This document shows positions 51,280 through 62,683 of a stretch of DNA of 64,000 nucleotides, one piece after another. Numbering within the stretch: position 1 is the first letter of the stretch; the number at the start of each line of letters is the position of its first letter. The stretch spans positions 3,348,001 through 3,412,000 of the forward strand of contig OY723237.1 of assembly GCA_963210315.1 (NCBI GenBank). Reading direction: 5' to 3'. The stretch is from Rhynchopus euleeides (lineage: Eukaryota > Euglenozoa > Diplonemea > Diplonemida > Diplonemidae). Under the pieces are notes generated by a model. The model saw nothing but the letters and a program-made list of their open reading frames with translations. It made no database searches and was not told the origin of the DNA. The position numbers were made by a program, and so were the translations under genes.

Positions 51280-52875
51280 CGTTTTAAAAAATCCCTTGTA
51301 TTTTGTGGACTTGCAAAAACGGCCGCTGATTTTCAGCATTTTAAAAAACGGCCGTTTTTTTTACCTGGGAATTTTGTATGGGGCGTGGGTCAGCAGGCGA
51401 GATCCCACCACCAGGAGTGCCTCCCCACTGCAAGGGATACCCTGCAGCAAGCATTGTGAGCGCGCCTTCAAGTATGATGCGAAGAGTTCAGACTTCGTGG
51501 ACCACTTTGACGGACCGCGCCATATCAAGAAGAAGAAGAACGCAGCGTTGAAAGTGCAGAGCCAGGGAAACAGCTGGCGCTGTCGGAGTGCGATACCCTC
51601 AGTGGCAGGCTTGCAACTTCGGATCGCCCGGGGTGCGTTGTTCACCGGATCACCGGCTGGCATGGTGCATGATGCTGTCAAGAAGTGTGTCCCGAGGAGG
51701 GGCTGAACATGGTTGCGGCCAATCTAGGCACGTGTGTCGTGGATGACCGTGCAGGCAGAGGTGGGCAGGTGTCGCTCACTGGCATCAGGGCTCTTCCGAC
51801 AGAGCTTTCCCTTGATCTCGGCGACAGCACCCCGGATGAGAAGGACACCGCCTTCGCTGATTTATCCCCGAAGGCACGGGCGATCATCCCGGGCAATATG
51901 CAGCACCAGCTGGATGGGTTCACGACCGCACTGGCGCTGAAGGATGTGCTGTGCCACATCTCTGACGCAGCTGAGAGGGAGAAGCAGGCGAGCAAGACGG
52001 CACCACCGGCCGTGCGATCCCGCTTCTCTCCGACACACACTACCTGCACTGCTTGAGTGGATCTGCACCTTGCACCACGTCCCCGGGCATTTATACAATC
52101 TTCCGGGCCCGCTGCAGGACAGCGGCCCTGCTACGTGTGCGTCGCTTCTGCGGTTGGCAGAGATGCCCACGAAATCGCTGGGCTCGAGTCCCACCTGCAG
52201 GCCGCCGTCCGCCTGACGGCACCCCTCGCATCGCTGCTCCAGAAGTACTGCGATGCGCAGCTGGGTGTGCCAACGGCGTGCCCCTGTCGACGCAGTGTAC
52301 ACCGACATTGAGAATGTCATCGAGAAAGTGTCTGAGGTGGGGAAGTACGACCCCCCAGTGCCCCTGGCAGGGGAGCTGGCCTGGGCTGGCGACCGCATGC
52401 GCAGAAGGTGGGACGGCACGGAATCAGGGAAGTCCTTCTGGTTTGCGGTCCGCCGTCTGTGCCCGAGCGCGTACGGCCGCATGAGTCGTAGGGGTGCCAG
52501 AACTCCGGTGCCACCTCCCCTCTGTTTCGGGGAGGTCACGAGCAGGGCCTGGGTGATCTACGACTAGGCCACCACGTTCCGAGGGTGTGCTGGATTTCTG
52601 GGACAACCCGGGGGCGAACCGGGCTGCTACACTCCTCTCTGCTCTCGGGTGTCTGCTGCTTGTCGAGCGACAGGCAGGGCGGAAGCCATTTTTCTTTGTA
52701 CAGTCGACAGAGAATCGCAGTGCCCAATGTCATGTGCAGGCAACAGGGAGTTGTCAAGTGTGTTTCCTCAGCTCGGTACGGCAGCAGGAGGCGAATCTCC
52801 AAAGGAAAATAGGAGGGGGAAAAAAACGGCCGTTTTTTCGCCAACAAAACATGAAAACGGCCGTTTTTATATTTC
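51280..52875. mobile_element. Decayed DNA-transposon-like region bounded by ACGGCCGT palindrome clusters
   Basis: GGCCGTTTTAAAAAA and AAAAAACGGCCGTTTTTTTT near 51279-51363, and AAAACGGCCGTTTTTTCG and AAAACGGCCGTTTTTAT near 52826-52872, place A/T-rich arms with the ACGGCCGT palindrome at both ends. Between them lies the broken frame at 51420-52567. No target duplication was identified. Confidence 0.4.
51420..52567 (+). pseudogene. Broken transposon-like protein with BED/C2H2-type finger
   Basis: The coding signal switches frames. The first part (about 51430-51545) encodes Cys-Ser-Lys-His-Cys-Glu-Arg-Ala-Phe-Lys-Tyr-Asp-Ala-Lys, then His-Phe-x4-His, resembling a BED-type finger of hAT-like transposons or CGGBP1. 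A second frame (51685-52056) has Leu-Ser-Pro-Lys-Ala-Arg-Ala-Ile-Ile-Pro-Gly. A third (52253-52567) encodes Tyr-Thr-Asp-Ile-Glu-Asn-Val-Ile-Glu-Lys-Val and ends in Trp-Val-Ile-Tyr-Asp-stop. At least two frame changes make it non-functional unless introns are hidden. The assignment rests on the finger only. Confidence 0.45.
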
Positions 52876-53151
52876 GGTAGCGGGAACTGAGGTAGTGAAT
52901 TCTCAGAAAATCCACTCCCTCCATGACGGCCGTTATGACACTATGTCAGAGGTGGTTTTTTCACACCAATAATCCGGCTTCTGCTAAGGGGACCTTTTCG
53001 ATTTTTTTTCGGAAAACCCTATTTTTCACTTTTGAGCCCGATTTCGAAGGAATTTTTGAGTTTTGAGCTCATTTTGTGCAATTAAACGCGTCACTCAGGT
53101 TTTTCCCCCGGACCCCTCTGTGACTCCTCCAGACTTGGTCGGGCTTGGAAG

Positions 53152-53620
53152 TTGGTTCGTAGTTTTGACCACCAATGCCTAATGTGTTGGCAGTCTTGTT
53201 TGACTGGTGCTTGCAGTACGCGGTGGCGGGCGGACCGGGCCGGCCGCGCTTCGCGCGGACGGGGGCGCTTCGCGCCCCCTCCGGCCCGGTCCGCCCGCCA
53301 CCGCGTACTGCAAGCACCAGTCAAACACGGCCGCCGCAGAGATGCAACAAAAAGCTTCCGTCGAGGTACCACCAGCGAGCTTGGTCCGCCTTGGAAGTTA
53401 GTTCGTAGTTTTGACCACCAATGCCTAATGTGTTGGCAGTCTTGTTTGACTGGTGCTTGCAGTACGCGGTGGCGGGAGGACCGGGCCGGAGGGGGCGCGA
53501 AGCGCGGCCGGCCCGGTCCTCCCGCCACCGCGTACTGCAAGCACCAGTCAAACACGGCCGCCGCAGAGATGCAACAAAAAGCTTCCGTCGAGGTACCACC
53601 AGCGAGCTTGGCTCCAATCC
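53152..53620. repeat. Tandemly duplicated foldback element (two ~235-bp copies)
   Basis: Both copies begin near TTGACCACCAATGCCTAATG (53165 and 53411) and end with CGTCGAGGTACCACCAGCGA, followed by GCTTGG. Each holds an inverted repeat of about 46 bp: arms 53198-53242 / 53281-53326 and 53443-53489 / 53508-53553, starting GTTTGACTGGTGCTTGCAGT. The loops differ. The first has two GCGCTTCGCGC hairpins, while the second has one in opposite orientation, as if the loop had been shortened and inverted. Protein-like frames here are artefacts of the repeat. Confidence 0.92.
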
Positions 53621-55771
53621 CTGATGGGCCATTCATTAGTGCTTGATGGAACTGTCCCTGATGAGGCCATCATCGGATCACTAGCCGTGTTTAGTGACTT
53701 ACACAGGCTATCAAATTAGGCACAGGCCTGGGGGGGGGGAATTCTGAGACAAAAGAGGCAGATTTCTTCGGCCCATTCAGACTTCTGATGACATTTGCAC
53801 GGGCCTGGAGAAAGCCTTCTGAAGGTTATCCGACCATGCTTCCCGGTTCGCTTGCGACAGCTCGCCTGCACTCAGCCTCCGCCATTCCATGCCCTGCATG
53901 CTTTAACGACAAGCAACAGACAGCCCGCGCAGGGGGTTTGCAGTTTGAGCGAGAGAAAGGTGTTGTGGGGTGGGGTGGGGGTTCAGGCCTGTCAGAATCC
54001 CTCCCTTCCAGCACAGCAAGCCCTACTCACCACGCAAAATCTGTCTTTTTGGTGCAGATCTGAAGAGAAGACAGAAGAACTGGAGGTGTGCCACCCGTCA
54101 GTCAAGGGAGAACCCCTGTCGTTCTGCAAAGGATTCTGCACCGGACACAGGTTTCCTTGCGCCTGCGAGAGGCGCAGCTCTCACAAGGCAACGACACATC
54201 CGACAAAAATCCCCCCCAAATGAACCCCCCTCCGCAAAACCACCCACCCCACCCCATCCCATCCCATCCCCTCCCACTGGACCTCTCTGGCCTGGCCCAA
54301 CGTGTTTCCCATGCCCTTCCCCCTTCCCCCTCCCCTTCAAACCACACCTCACCCTCCCCTGCCCCCCCCCCCCCCCCACCCTTAGAATGCTGTAGAAGGA
54401 TGTGTAGAAATGTGTACCTCAATATATCCACCGGAACAATACAGAACATCACAGTAGGAAAAAAGTTTGAAAGGGGGGGGGGGGAATATGACATGAGTAA
54501 AATCAAGAGAACCGGATGGCAGGATACTTGCCATGCCGCGTATGAGCGGGTTTTTGCGGATCTCAGACCTCAGACTCCAGACTTCAGATCCATATCTTAG
54601 TAGGTTAGACCGACATGCTTTCTTTTCACACCAGTTGCCGAACCCACATGCTATCCCAGGAGGTTCGAATCTGCGAAGGGCATGGCGAGCAGACCGGAAC
54701 ATACGAGGTATCACGATCACTCCGCGATGCTGCGCAATGCCAGTGATTTTATTAGGATGGACAAAACCACACCCAGGCACGGCACTCCTGCGTACACCGG
54801 AGGGGGGGGGCGGGGGTCCTGCTTTCTTTTGCGCTCTACCCATCTAAAGCCTGATCAAACACACGTGCCATCCCACGCCCTCCCCATGAGCAATCCACGC
54901 GTGTAGAACTCTCCCTTCTTTTCAGACTCAAGTTTCACCCCACCCACGCGCGCACGCTGGCCCCTTCCCGGATGTATCGTAGATTGCACCCCGTGTTGCA
55001 CTGGGGGGAGGGGGGTGGAGAGGGTTTCGAGGCGGGGTTTGAGGCTGCATTGCCACTCCCAGTGTCAACAGTACTGCAGTGAGAACCCCAGTGAGATCTC
55101 GGGCCTGTCTTCCGCCTCCGCTCCCCTCCCAGTAACTTGCCCTTTGCGTGATGCTTGCCAAGATGGAGGTTTTGAGGCGTAGCAACAAAGAAAAACGTGG
55201 TGTTTTTTTTTGGCCCTGCCATGAACAGCACGTTTGTCAAGAATTTCGGAAAATCTGCTCCTATTGCCACGGTGTGGTGTTTTAAAAAAAAGGAAAGCCG
55301 TCACACGCCAGGATGGCCGCCGTCAGTTCCAAAGTAAAATGAGGTGGCAGCAGGCATGGAGAGGCGACGTGATGTACTGCCTGCGTGCGGCCAGAAGAAT
55401 CACGAAACAGTGGTCCCTCACACTTGGGGTCGGCCGCCGGGGTGGCGACACAACAGCGCACAGCAAGCGGGGAGGGTGGGGGGGGGGGGGTGAGTAGATG
55501 TGTAGGTTCTTAATAAACGCGATGAATCTGGCAAAAAATGCGTTTTGCAGCAGGGCGGTTGTGATGGGCGAGAACACACACACCCCACCCCCCAGGGCAG
55601 ATGCCCCACCCGCCCCCCCCCCCCACCGCCCCTCCCGCCAAACCCTTCCCTTTTTGATACTTCGGGTGCAGCTCCAACTGGGGTCCGAGCCAATGGGGCC
55701 TGACTCACCCAAGTGAGGTATCCAAACCACACACACACCACAGGGCCCAGTTGCTTGGGACAGCACACACG
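53621..55771. other. Intergenic DNA upstream of the Lys-rich gene
   Basis: Contains C runs (54361-54377), G runs (54475-54483) and C-rich low-complexity stretches. I see no reading frame with domain features. A pyrimidine-rich stretch precedes the start codon at 55772. Confidence 0.5.
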
Positions 55772-58140
55772 ATGCCTCCCAAGGGGACGAGCAAGGAGAA
55801 GCTGGCGGAGGTCCAGAGCAGGGCCGCACTGAAGCCTGGCGGCGTCAGCTATGCCCCCGACTGGGCCACCAGCTCTGGGAAGGACGACGGCGGTGAGTTC
55901 CAGACGGTGAAGAAGAAGGGCGGCAACAGGCCCCCCCAGCAGAAGCCCACCGCTGTTGTGGGTGCCGTCCGTGAGGTGCGTGCGCCCCCCCCGCCGCCCT
56001 CCAAGCCGCGTGCCGCGGGTGGCGTTCTCGGTGCTGAGGTGTTGGTGCCCACGAAGCAGAAGCCTGCGCCGAAGCCGAAGCAGAAGCCCGCACCGAAGCC
56101 GGCAGCTGCCGCTGTGCCTGAGGAGGATTCGTGGCAGACGATCAGCAAGAAGCCCAAGGCGCAGCAGCAGCAGCAGCAGCAGCACAAGTCTGACCGCCAC
56201 ATCCAGGGGGAGATCAAGGCGCAGCAGAGGCGCGACATCCAGAAGCAGAATTTGGGTGTTGTGGGTGCGGCGCCTGCGGATTCGGAGGCGGACAAGAAGC
56301 GGGAGGCAAAGGAGGCCAAGAAGCGTGCGAAGGAGATGGAGAAGCAGCGCCTCGCCCTCGCTGCGAAGAAGGCGGAGCAGCACGCCGACCCCAACGACGA
56401 CTCCGGGTTTGTGACTGTTGCGAAGGGGGCGAAGCCCGTGAAGGGCAAGTCCAACATCGAGAGCTTCGGCAAGCAGACCGCCTTCTCAAAGCTGCAGCGC
56501 CAGGGGGACAACCACAAGAAGGTGCCGAAGCAGCAGAAGGCGCGCGAGGTGACGGCGGTGACGGAGGAGGACCGGCAGCGGATCATCCGCGAGCAGCACG
56601 AGAAGCTGACGTCGAAGCCTGCGGATGTCATCATCGACTTCCGCGTGCAGGTCCAGGGCAAGTGGTACCCCATCAAGTCGCTTCTCGAAGCGAACAACTT
56701 CGAGCATGCCCCTAAGATGGTCCGTGCGGCGGCAATGCAGGAGAAGTTTGTCGGCGGGTTCTTCATCTCCTCCTCTGAAGACAAATACTGGGCGAACGAG
56801 CACACGGTGGACGAGACCTGGATGGCCACCACCTACCTCCAGGGTGTGACGAAGATGCTTGAGTCGAAGGAGCAGACGAAGGTGACGCCCTACTGGGCAA
56901 CGAAGGGGCAGGACGCCACCGCGACAATGGAGATCAACCGCCCCACGCTGCAGGGCGGGTGCTACCCCACCTTCAACCTGGTGCACGTGCAGAAGCACGC
57001 GGCACAGCTGCAGACGCTGGCCCCTTCGGTGCACCAGTTTGCAGAGGCGCTCCTGGCGGAGACGAGGGCCCTCGAGGACTTCCTCCACCGCGTGGACCTG
57101 GCTGCGGACGGGGTATGGAAAACACATTGCGCTGCCGTGTCGTCCCAACAGAGGGGGGGTGGGGGTTCACAGTTTTTTGCAAGAACAGCTAGCTTTTCGC
57201 ACTAAAAAGACTCGTGGCAGCGTTCGGTATCCTGCACACATTCACTAGCAGGCACCGTTCGTACAAACAAAGAACGCAACTCCAAGTCTTTTTCAACCCC
57301 TCCCGTGGAGAGGCAAAGCCACGGCTCCGGGTTCCTGCCAGCTCTGCTCACACAACCCAATCCAAATTGAGTTTACTCCTGCCTGGTAAGTCCAAGGAGT
57401 GGTCGGGCTGGGTCATAGACTCCACGAATGCTGCAATATGCTGTCAGCAGTGTATAAGGCAGCATCCGATTGAGAGCAGCTTATCCCACCACCGGCATTG
57501 CCCACCTCACGGGAAGATGTATTGTCGGTGCGATATCTACACACCCCCCACACCCACAGCTGAGCGAGACGAAGAAGTTCCAGGATGCGGCAGGCAAGAA
57601 GAAGCTGGCTGACTTCCGCACAAAGCTGCCTTCCAAGGTGGAGCAGCTGCGGCAGAACCTGGAGTACGCCTTCCAGGAGTTCTGCGAGGTATGCAATATG
57701 TGTGAGCGGACAGTGGATACCACGAGAGAGATCAGGGCGTGACTCGGTGTGCTTTGCGCTACAACAAAACAGAAACATCGTGTGTCAGCGTGTGCTGGCG
57801 TCACCCTGCTGCGGGTGGTGGGTGGCACTTTTTTTTGCCTGGGATGCTGCCAATTATCCCCAGGAGGAGATCCTCTTTATGATTTGAATCAAGTTGAACG
57901 GTTATTCTCCGACATGCCCAAGCACAACTATTGTGGTATTGGGGACACGCCACTGACTGCCTCTCGCATCAAATCTAATAGAGGGTGGTGGGAGGGGGGA
58001 ATCGCTGAGCCACTGTCTTGCTGATTCATGCCATCATCAAGCCACCCACACCCCACCACCACCAGGCACACCCACTCCCTGCATCGAAGGAGCAGCAGGA
58101 GGCCGACGGGGACGAGGAGGAGGAGGACGACGATGAATGA
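55772..58140 (+). CDS. Lys-rich protein with acidic tail and W/F-x-TV-x-K motifs, unknown function
   Basis: Three exons: 55772-57112, 57560-57688, 58066-58140 (514 residues), joined in phase 0 through GTATGG and GTATGC donors and CACAG / ACCAG acceptors. Residues ~1-270 are Lys/Ala/Pro/Gln-rich and contain three similar short motifs: Gly-Glu-Phe-Gln-Thr-Val-Lys-Lys-Lys, Asp-Ser-Trp-Gln-Thr-Ile-Ser-Lys-Lys and Ser-Gly-Phe-Val-Thr-Val-Ala-Lys. Residues ~285-490 look globular (Val-Ile-Ile-Asp-Phe-Arg-Val-Gln-Val-Gln-Gly-Lys-Trp-Tyr-Pro, a later Trp-Ala-Asn-Glu, then helices), and a charged helix follows in exon 2. The last residues are Asp/Glu-rich. I do not recognise the family. Highly basic disordered N-termini of this kind often mark RNA- or ribosome-associated proteins (inference). 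The third exon rests on one splice-site choice. Confidence 0.72.
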
Positions 58141-59382
58141 TGTGTTTCATCTCAGACCCCACACACACCCCTGCCCCAGATAAACCTGCTCTGCTGATTT
58201 GGTTTTGACAGCCCCTGAAGGCTGACTGGGGCATTGCGCCTCCATGACGCCAAGTCCGAATACCCACCTAGGTTTCCCCCCCTGTTCCCGCTCTGACCAG
58301 AGGCCAAGCCTTCTCTGTCTGATCAAGCGGCTTTATGGATTCACTTTATCTCTGCCACGTCGAGTTGTCTCGGTTGTTTATATTCCCTTCTCTAGGTTCT
58401 GGCCAGAGTGGGGGGTATATTATTTTCCCTCTGTTTTCAGGATTCCCGGGTTTCGAATTTCCCCGGTTTCGGAATCGAACGGGATGGGAAGGGGAGGGGG
58501 GGGGGTGGTGATATTGGCCTCTATTTTTTCTCAAAAAAAGTCGAAAAGTTGTTCTCTCCCTCCCCCCTCTCTCTCTCCTCTTGCTGCTAACGTGCCGCAA
58601 ACCTAACCAATACATGCTGGCGGCCGGGCTCCATTGAGGGAGAGGCAAAAAAAGTGCAAACAAAACAAGTACCCGTCACATGCCTGGGGGGGCGAAATGT
58701 CAACAAAATACGGTCAAAACGAGAGGGGCAGAAAGAAGGCAGAAATGCAGAAAAGGCAAACAGGATTGCTGTGCTTGCGCTAACCTCCACCAAGCAGCTC
58801 CGTCTCCAGACCAGACTCCCTCTGATGGCTTTTTATGGGCAGAGTTACAGGTTGCAGTGGAGGGGGTGTGGGTGTGGGGCGGAAGTGTGGCGATTTGAGG
58901 GTCATACCTCCCACGCCCCCCCCCCCCCATTTTTTTGGATTTTGTCAGTCTCATACGATGTGCTGTGGAAAACGGTAAAACGTACGACGGTTCAGCTGCC
59001 CCTCCGGTGTGTTGACCTTATTGCTTCTTTTGGACCCCCCCCCCTCTCTCCCGTCCCCCACGCAATGGGAGGGGGGGGGGGTGAAGGACGAATATTATGT
59101 GTGGGTGGAAGTGGAGGAGTGCGTGTGGCCTTCACTCAGAAGCGCAGTAGGGTGAGCCTTCTCCTAACAAATATAGGTGTCACTGTCTTGGGCCACGCTT
59201 GGCAGGGGGGGGGTTTCTTTGGCGTGAAGTGAAGGTGTGCCCCTCCGGCTGTCCCCTGTTATGGCCAGGGGCAGCGATCGTGGTGGGGGTGGCAGACGTG
59301 TCGTCGTGCCGATCGGTTCGCGAGTCAAGCCCGCTGGTGCACCCCTCTCCCCCGTCCTCACATCTTTTTTGCCGGGGTGGAC
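58141..59382. other. Intergenic DNA
   Basis: C/T-rich and G-rich stretches (C runs at 58919-58928, 59035-59044; G runs at 59067-59076). No gene supported. Confidence 0.5.
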
Positions 59383-60445
59383 TTAACCCTTTCCCGACTA
59401 ACCACGCATATATGCGTGGTTAATGCAAAAAAATTGGGGTTGGGAGGTAAGTTCCTTAGAATGTCACCTTTTTGAAGATTTCTTTTTATGGTGAAAAGGG
59501 CCGGTGAAAAATATTCCACGAACATGGGTGTTTGGACATGTTGGTTTACAGAATTCATGTTCCCACCGGAGGGGAAAACACGAAAATCCGAGAATTCTGG
59601 TTTTTGGCCATTTTTTGGAAAAACGAGAAAAAAATGTCAAGACCAAGTAACATGTTGCGAACTTGAACTTTTTGATCGATTTTTTTTTCCTGGAATTGTT
59701 CTGGGCTGAATCTGTCCGAAAATCGCCGCTTCGCACGGATTCGTGAGGCTGAAAGTGGCCCGGTGGGGGTGACGACACCCAGACCCCATGACCAGGAATG
59801 CTAATTAACCAGGGACTTGGCTTTCGCGTTTGTCAAGGGAGGGAAATATTTTTGTTCAACAACTCTGGCAGTCTCGAACATGGCACGAACAGCGCATTTC
59901 ACGACAACAATTTTTTTGAAAAAAGACGTTGTTCCGTCCCACTGGACGGCAGAGGTCAAGTTGGCCCCCCCCACCCACACCGACCACCCACCTATATAGG
60001 CCCCTATATAGCCTGCATATACGTACCCTGGAAAACCCTCGAAAATCTTTGGTTTTTGCGATCAGCAGTAACATGCTTTGAACTCCGCCATTTGGCGATT
60101 GTTTGGCCACCGAGAGTAGGGTTTTGACAACTGTGCTCGAGAAAGCAACAGTAGGCCCTGAGTGGGTTCCAGATACCCAATATATTTGGGTTGCCAAGAC
60201 CACACGCGATTTTTTCAGGATTTCAGGGTGTTTTCACGGTGTGCACTTTGTCACTGCCGGGAAAATGGAAAAAGTAATTTTCCGGGGACTTTGTTTGGTT
60301 GTCTTGAATATAATTGCGACAACCGATTTCACCATCAAAAGAAATCTTGAAAAACACCAAAATCCGTCCAACTTACTCACGATCGCGGTGTGAAACCCGA
60401 AATCTCGAAAATTAATTAACCCCCCCGTGGTCGGAAAAGGGTTAA
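59383..60445. mobile_element. TTAA-flanked piggyBac-like MITE, 1,063 bp
   Basis: The left end is TTAA-CCCTTTCCCGAC, followed by a perfect 24-bp palindrome at 59399-59422 centred on CGCATATATGCG. The right end is GTCGGAAAAGGG-TTAA (60442-60445). Subterminal pieces GATTTCTTTTTATGGTGAA (59477) and TTCACCATCAAAAGAAATC (near 60327) pair. The element shares its end structure, the TTTTATGGTGAA piece and an internal GCGCATTTCACGACAACAA-like stretch (59894) with the element at 38380-40706. It lacks any transposase frame. TTAA duplication and CCC-starting ends are typical of piggyBac. Confidence 0.75.
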
Positions 60446-60657
60446 AGGCAAAATCCGTGGGTGCGCTCTGCATCGCCCTGCGCCACGTATACACAGAGAA
60501 GCTGCGCGGGGGGTGGCAAGTGGGCCGTGAGCTGTGCAGGGTTCACCCCACTCAAGAATGTGGCACACCTCACGCACCAACACACAGGCGACACACTTTC
60601 TGCTGTGAGGGCGGGGTTTTGGCGGAAACCGCTGGAGAGGAGCCCACTTGACACAAG

Positions 60658-62051
60658 ATGGCAGGCGTTAAGGTGGTTGTTCCGCGGAACTTCAAGCTGA
60701 TTGACGAGCTGGAGAAGGCCGAGAAGGACCCTTCCTCTGCAGGTATGGCCACGACACAGCAGGGCGGATGGGGATCGTCAACAGAAAATTGAACTTCCTT
60801 TTCACAGATGGGCCTGTTTTTTCACGGCTTCTGTTGTACGTTCCACGAACTGGCATCGGATTTGTGGTCCCCGAGAGGGAAGCAGTGTGAGAATCTCACA
60901 GTTTTTTGCGCACGACAAAGTAGAAATCCTATACGCCGCCATTATTCAACGAGTCTTGCTTTGCAGTGCGCAGTGTGTCTATCGTGCCACGTGACATGTC
61001 TCCACATTACACTTTGCACCCTCAGGAATCTCCCTGGGTCTTGAGGACTACTCTGACATCTACATGCACAACTGGAACGCGACGATCTTCGGGCCTATGG
61101 GCACCGCGTTCGAGAACCGGATTTACTCGCTGAGGATTTACTGCGACGAGGACTACCCGAACAAGGTATAGCTGCGTGTGGTGAGGGGGGCAAAGGCAGC
61201 GAGGCAATGCGGACATCCGGCAACGTGTGGTACTTTGGGTGTTCGATAGGAAAAACCAACTAACTTAACGCAAACCAGAACCGACGTTGGTTTTGTGTTT
61301 GCCTCGAGCCAGGTTTTCTACTCACGCCATGCACTGCATTTCTCGCAACAACACCATTATCCACAGGCCCCCCGCGTGCGTTTCCTCACGAAGGTGTGCA
61401 TGGACAGCGTCAACGCCCGTGGCGACGTCCTGTCTGACAAGGTGCCTATGATGGCCAACTGGAAGCCCGAGTGCGGGATGATGGAGTGCCTTCTGGGCAT
61501 CAGGCAGGTATGCACGCTTGCCTTCCGGCGACCGGGGGTAGGTGGGGTGGGGTAGGGACCTCATGCATACAGTGAGTGAGTGAACAGGAGAGGCCAGCCT
61601 CTGTGTGCGGCCCTTTTATTGTTTTTCACACACAACAAGAAGAAAGCTTGTCACAGTGAAAAAGATAGTTGGCAGCGCTTTGGGTGACAAACACAATCTA
61701 CCTTGCCTTGTTGCTATGACTGTGCGCACACTCACACCAACCTTCATCAGGCAAAACACGTGGGAGGCCTTCACTCTGTGCCACTGTGTGTCAAACTGTG
61801 TCACTCTGCAGCCAGTGTTGTGAGGCGGCTCACCATTCATCACTTCTCTGCATTTCTGAGCGAAGGCCCCCCGTGAGGTTTGTTCACCCGGGTTTGGCGC
61901 ACAAACAACGCCTTATCTTTTTTTACTCTACTTTTCTGCCTTCTACTTCACCCCCCCCCCCCCCCCCCGCTCACCACACACCGCACTGCCGCAGGAGATG
62001 AACGGGCGCGAGCGCAAAACCCGCCAGCCCCCGGAAGGTGCGTCCTACTAG
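60658..62051 (+). CDS. UEV1: Ubiquitin E2 variant, Mms2/UEV1 family
   Basis: Four exons: 60658-60742, 61026-61165, 61367-61507, 61995-62051. Donors are GTATGG, GTATAG and GTATGC; acceptors are CTCAG, CACAG and GCAG. Intron 1 falls after codon position 1, the others between codons. The 140-residue product has the UEV signature: Val-Pro-Arg-Asn-Phe-Lys-Leu-Ile-Asp-Glu-Leu-Glu-Lys, then Trp-Asn-Ala-Thr-Ile-Phe-Gly-Pro, Glu-Asn-Arg-Ile-Tyr-Ser-Leu-Arg-Ile, Tyr-Pro-Asn-Lys, and Lys-Thr-Arg-Gln-Pro-Pro-Glu-Gly at the end. No active-site Cys is present in the E2 position, as expected. Mms2/UEV1 pairs with Ubc13 to build Lys63-linked ubiquitin chains in DNA-damage tolerance and signalling. Intron 3 (487 bases) carries sequence shared with the DCN1-like 3' flank. 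Confidence 0.95.
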
Positions 62052-62642
62052 ACTCGGCCCCCTTGTTGTGGATGGGGTGCCAGCTTGCCTTGCCCCACCC
62101 CCCTGGGCACGTGTCCGCAATATGACCCTGGCTCTGTGACTTGCTCCGTAGATGCCCTGCCCCCCCCCCCCCCCCCAACAAAAGAATCGACAAGAGAGGG
62201 GGCGTGATTGTACCTCGCCTCCCCATACCCCCACACCCCGACCCTGGCCTGTGTCCCCACGACTCCCCCTCGACCTCTCTACCCACATGGTGTGGCTCTG
62301 ATTGTTTCTGATTTACTTTTCCCCCCCAAAAAAACGCCTCTGTGGCCCTGTCTCAGAAAGGATGCTGGAGGGGAAGGGGTGTGATTGCAGTCGGGCAAGC
62401 AAAGGGCAAGAAAAGGTGGAATAAAGCAAAGATGAAGGTGTAGGGGGCGGTGTTGGTGGTGAGGGGGAGGGGTGGGGGTGAGTGTATGTGCATCGAGTCC
62501 ATATAAACCGGGGGGGGGGATGGTGATGTTTTTTTCGGGAGCCCCTTCCCACCACCACCCCCCATCTCCCCCTCTGCTGGGCCCAGCAGAAGAACACCAG
62601 GCAAATCCGATGCTAAAAGAAAACATTGAGGCAGATGTCTCT

Positions 62643-62683
<41 letters not shown>

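Noticed and set aside
53152..53646. Repeated short proteins in the foldback duplication
   Set aside because: Translations of inverted-repeat arms in all frames.
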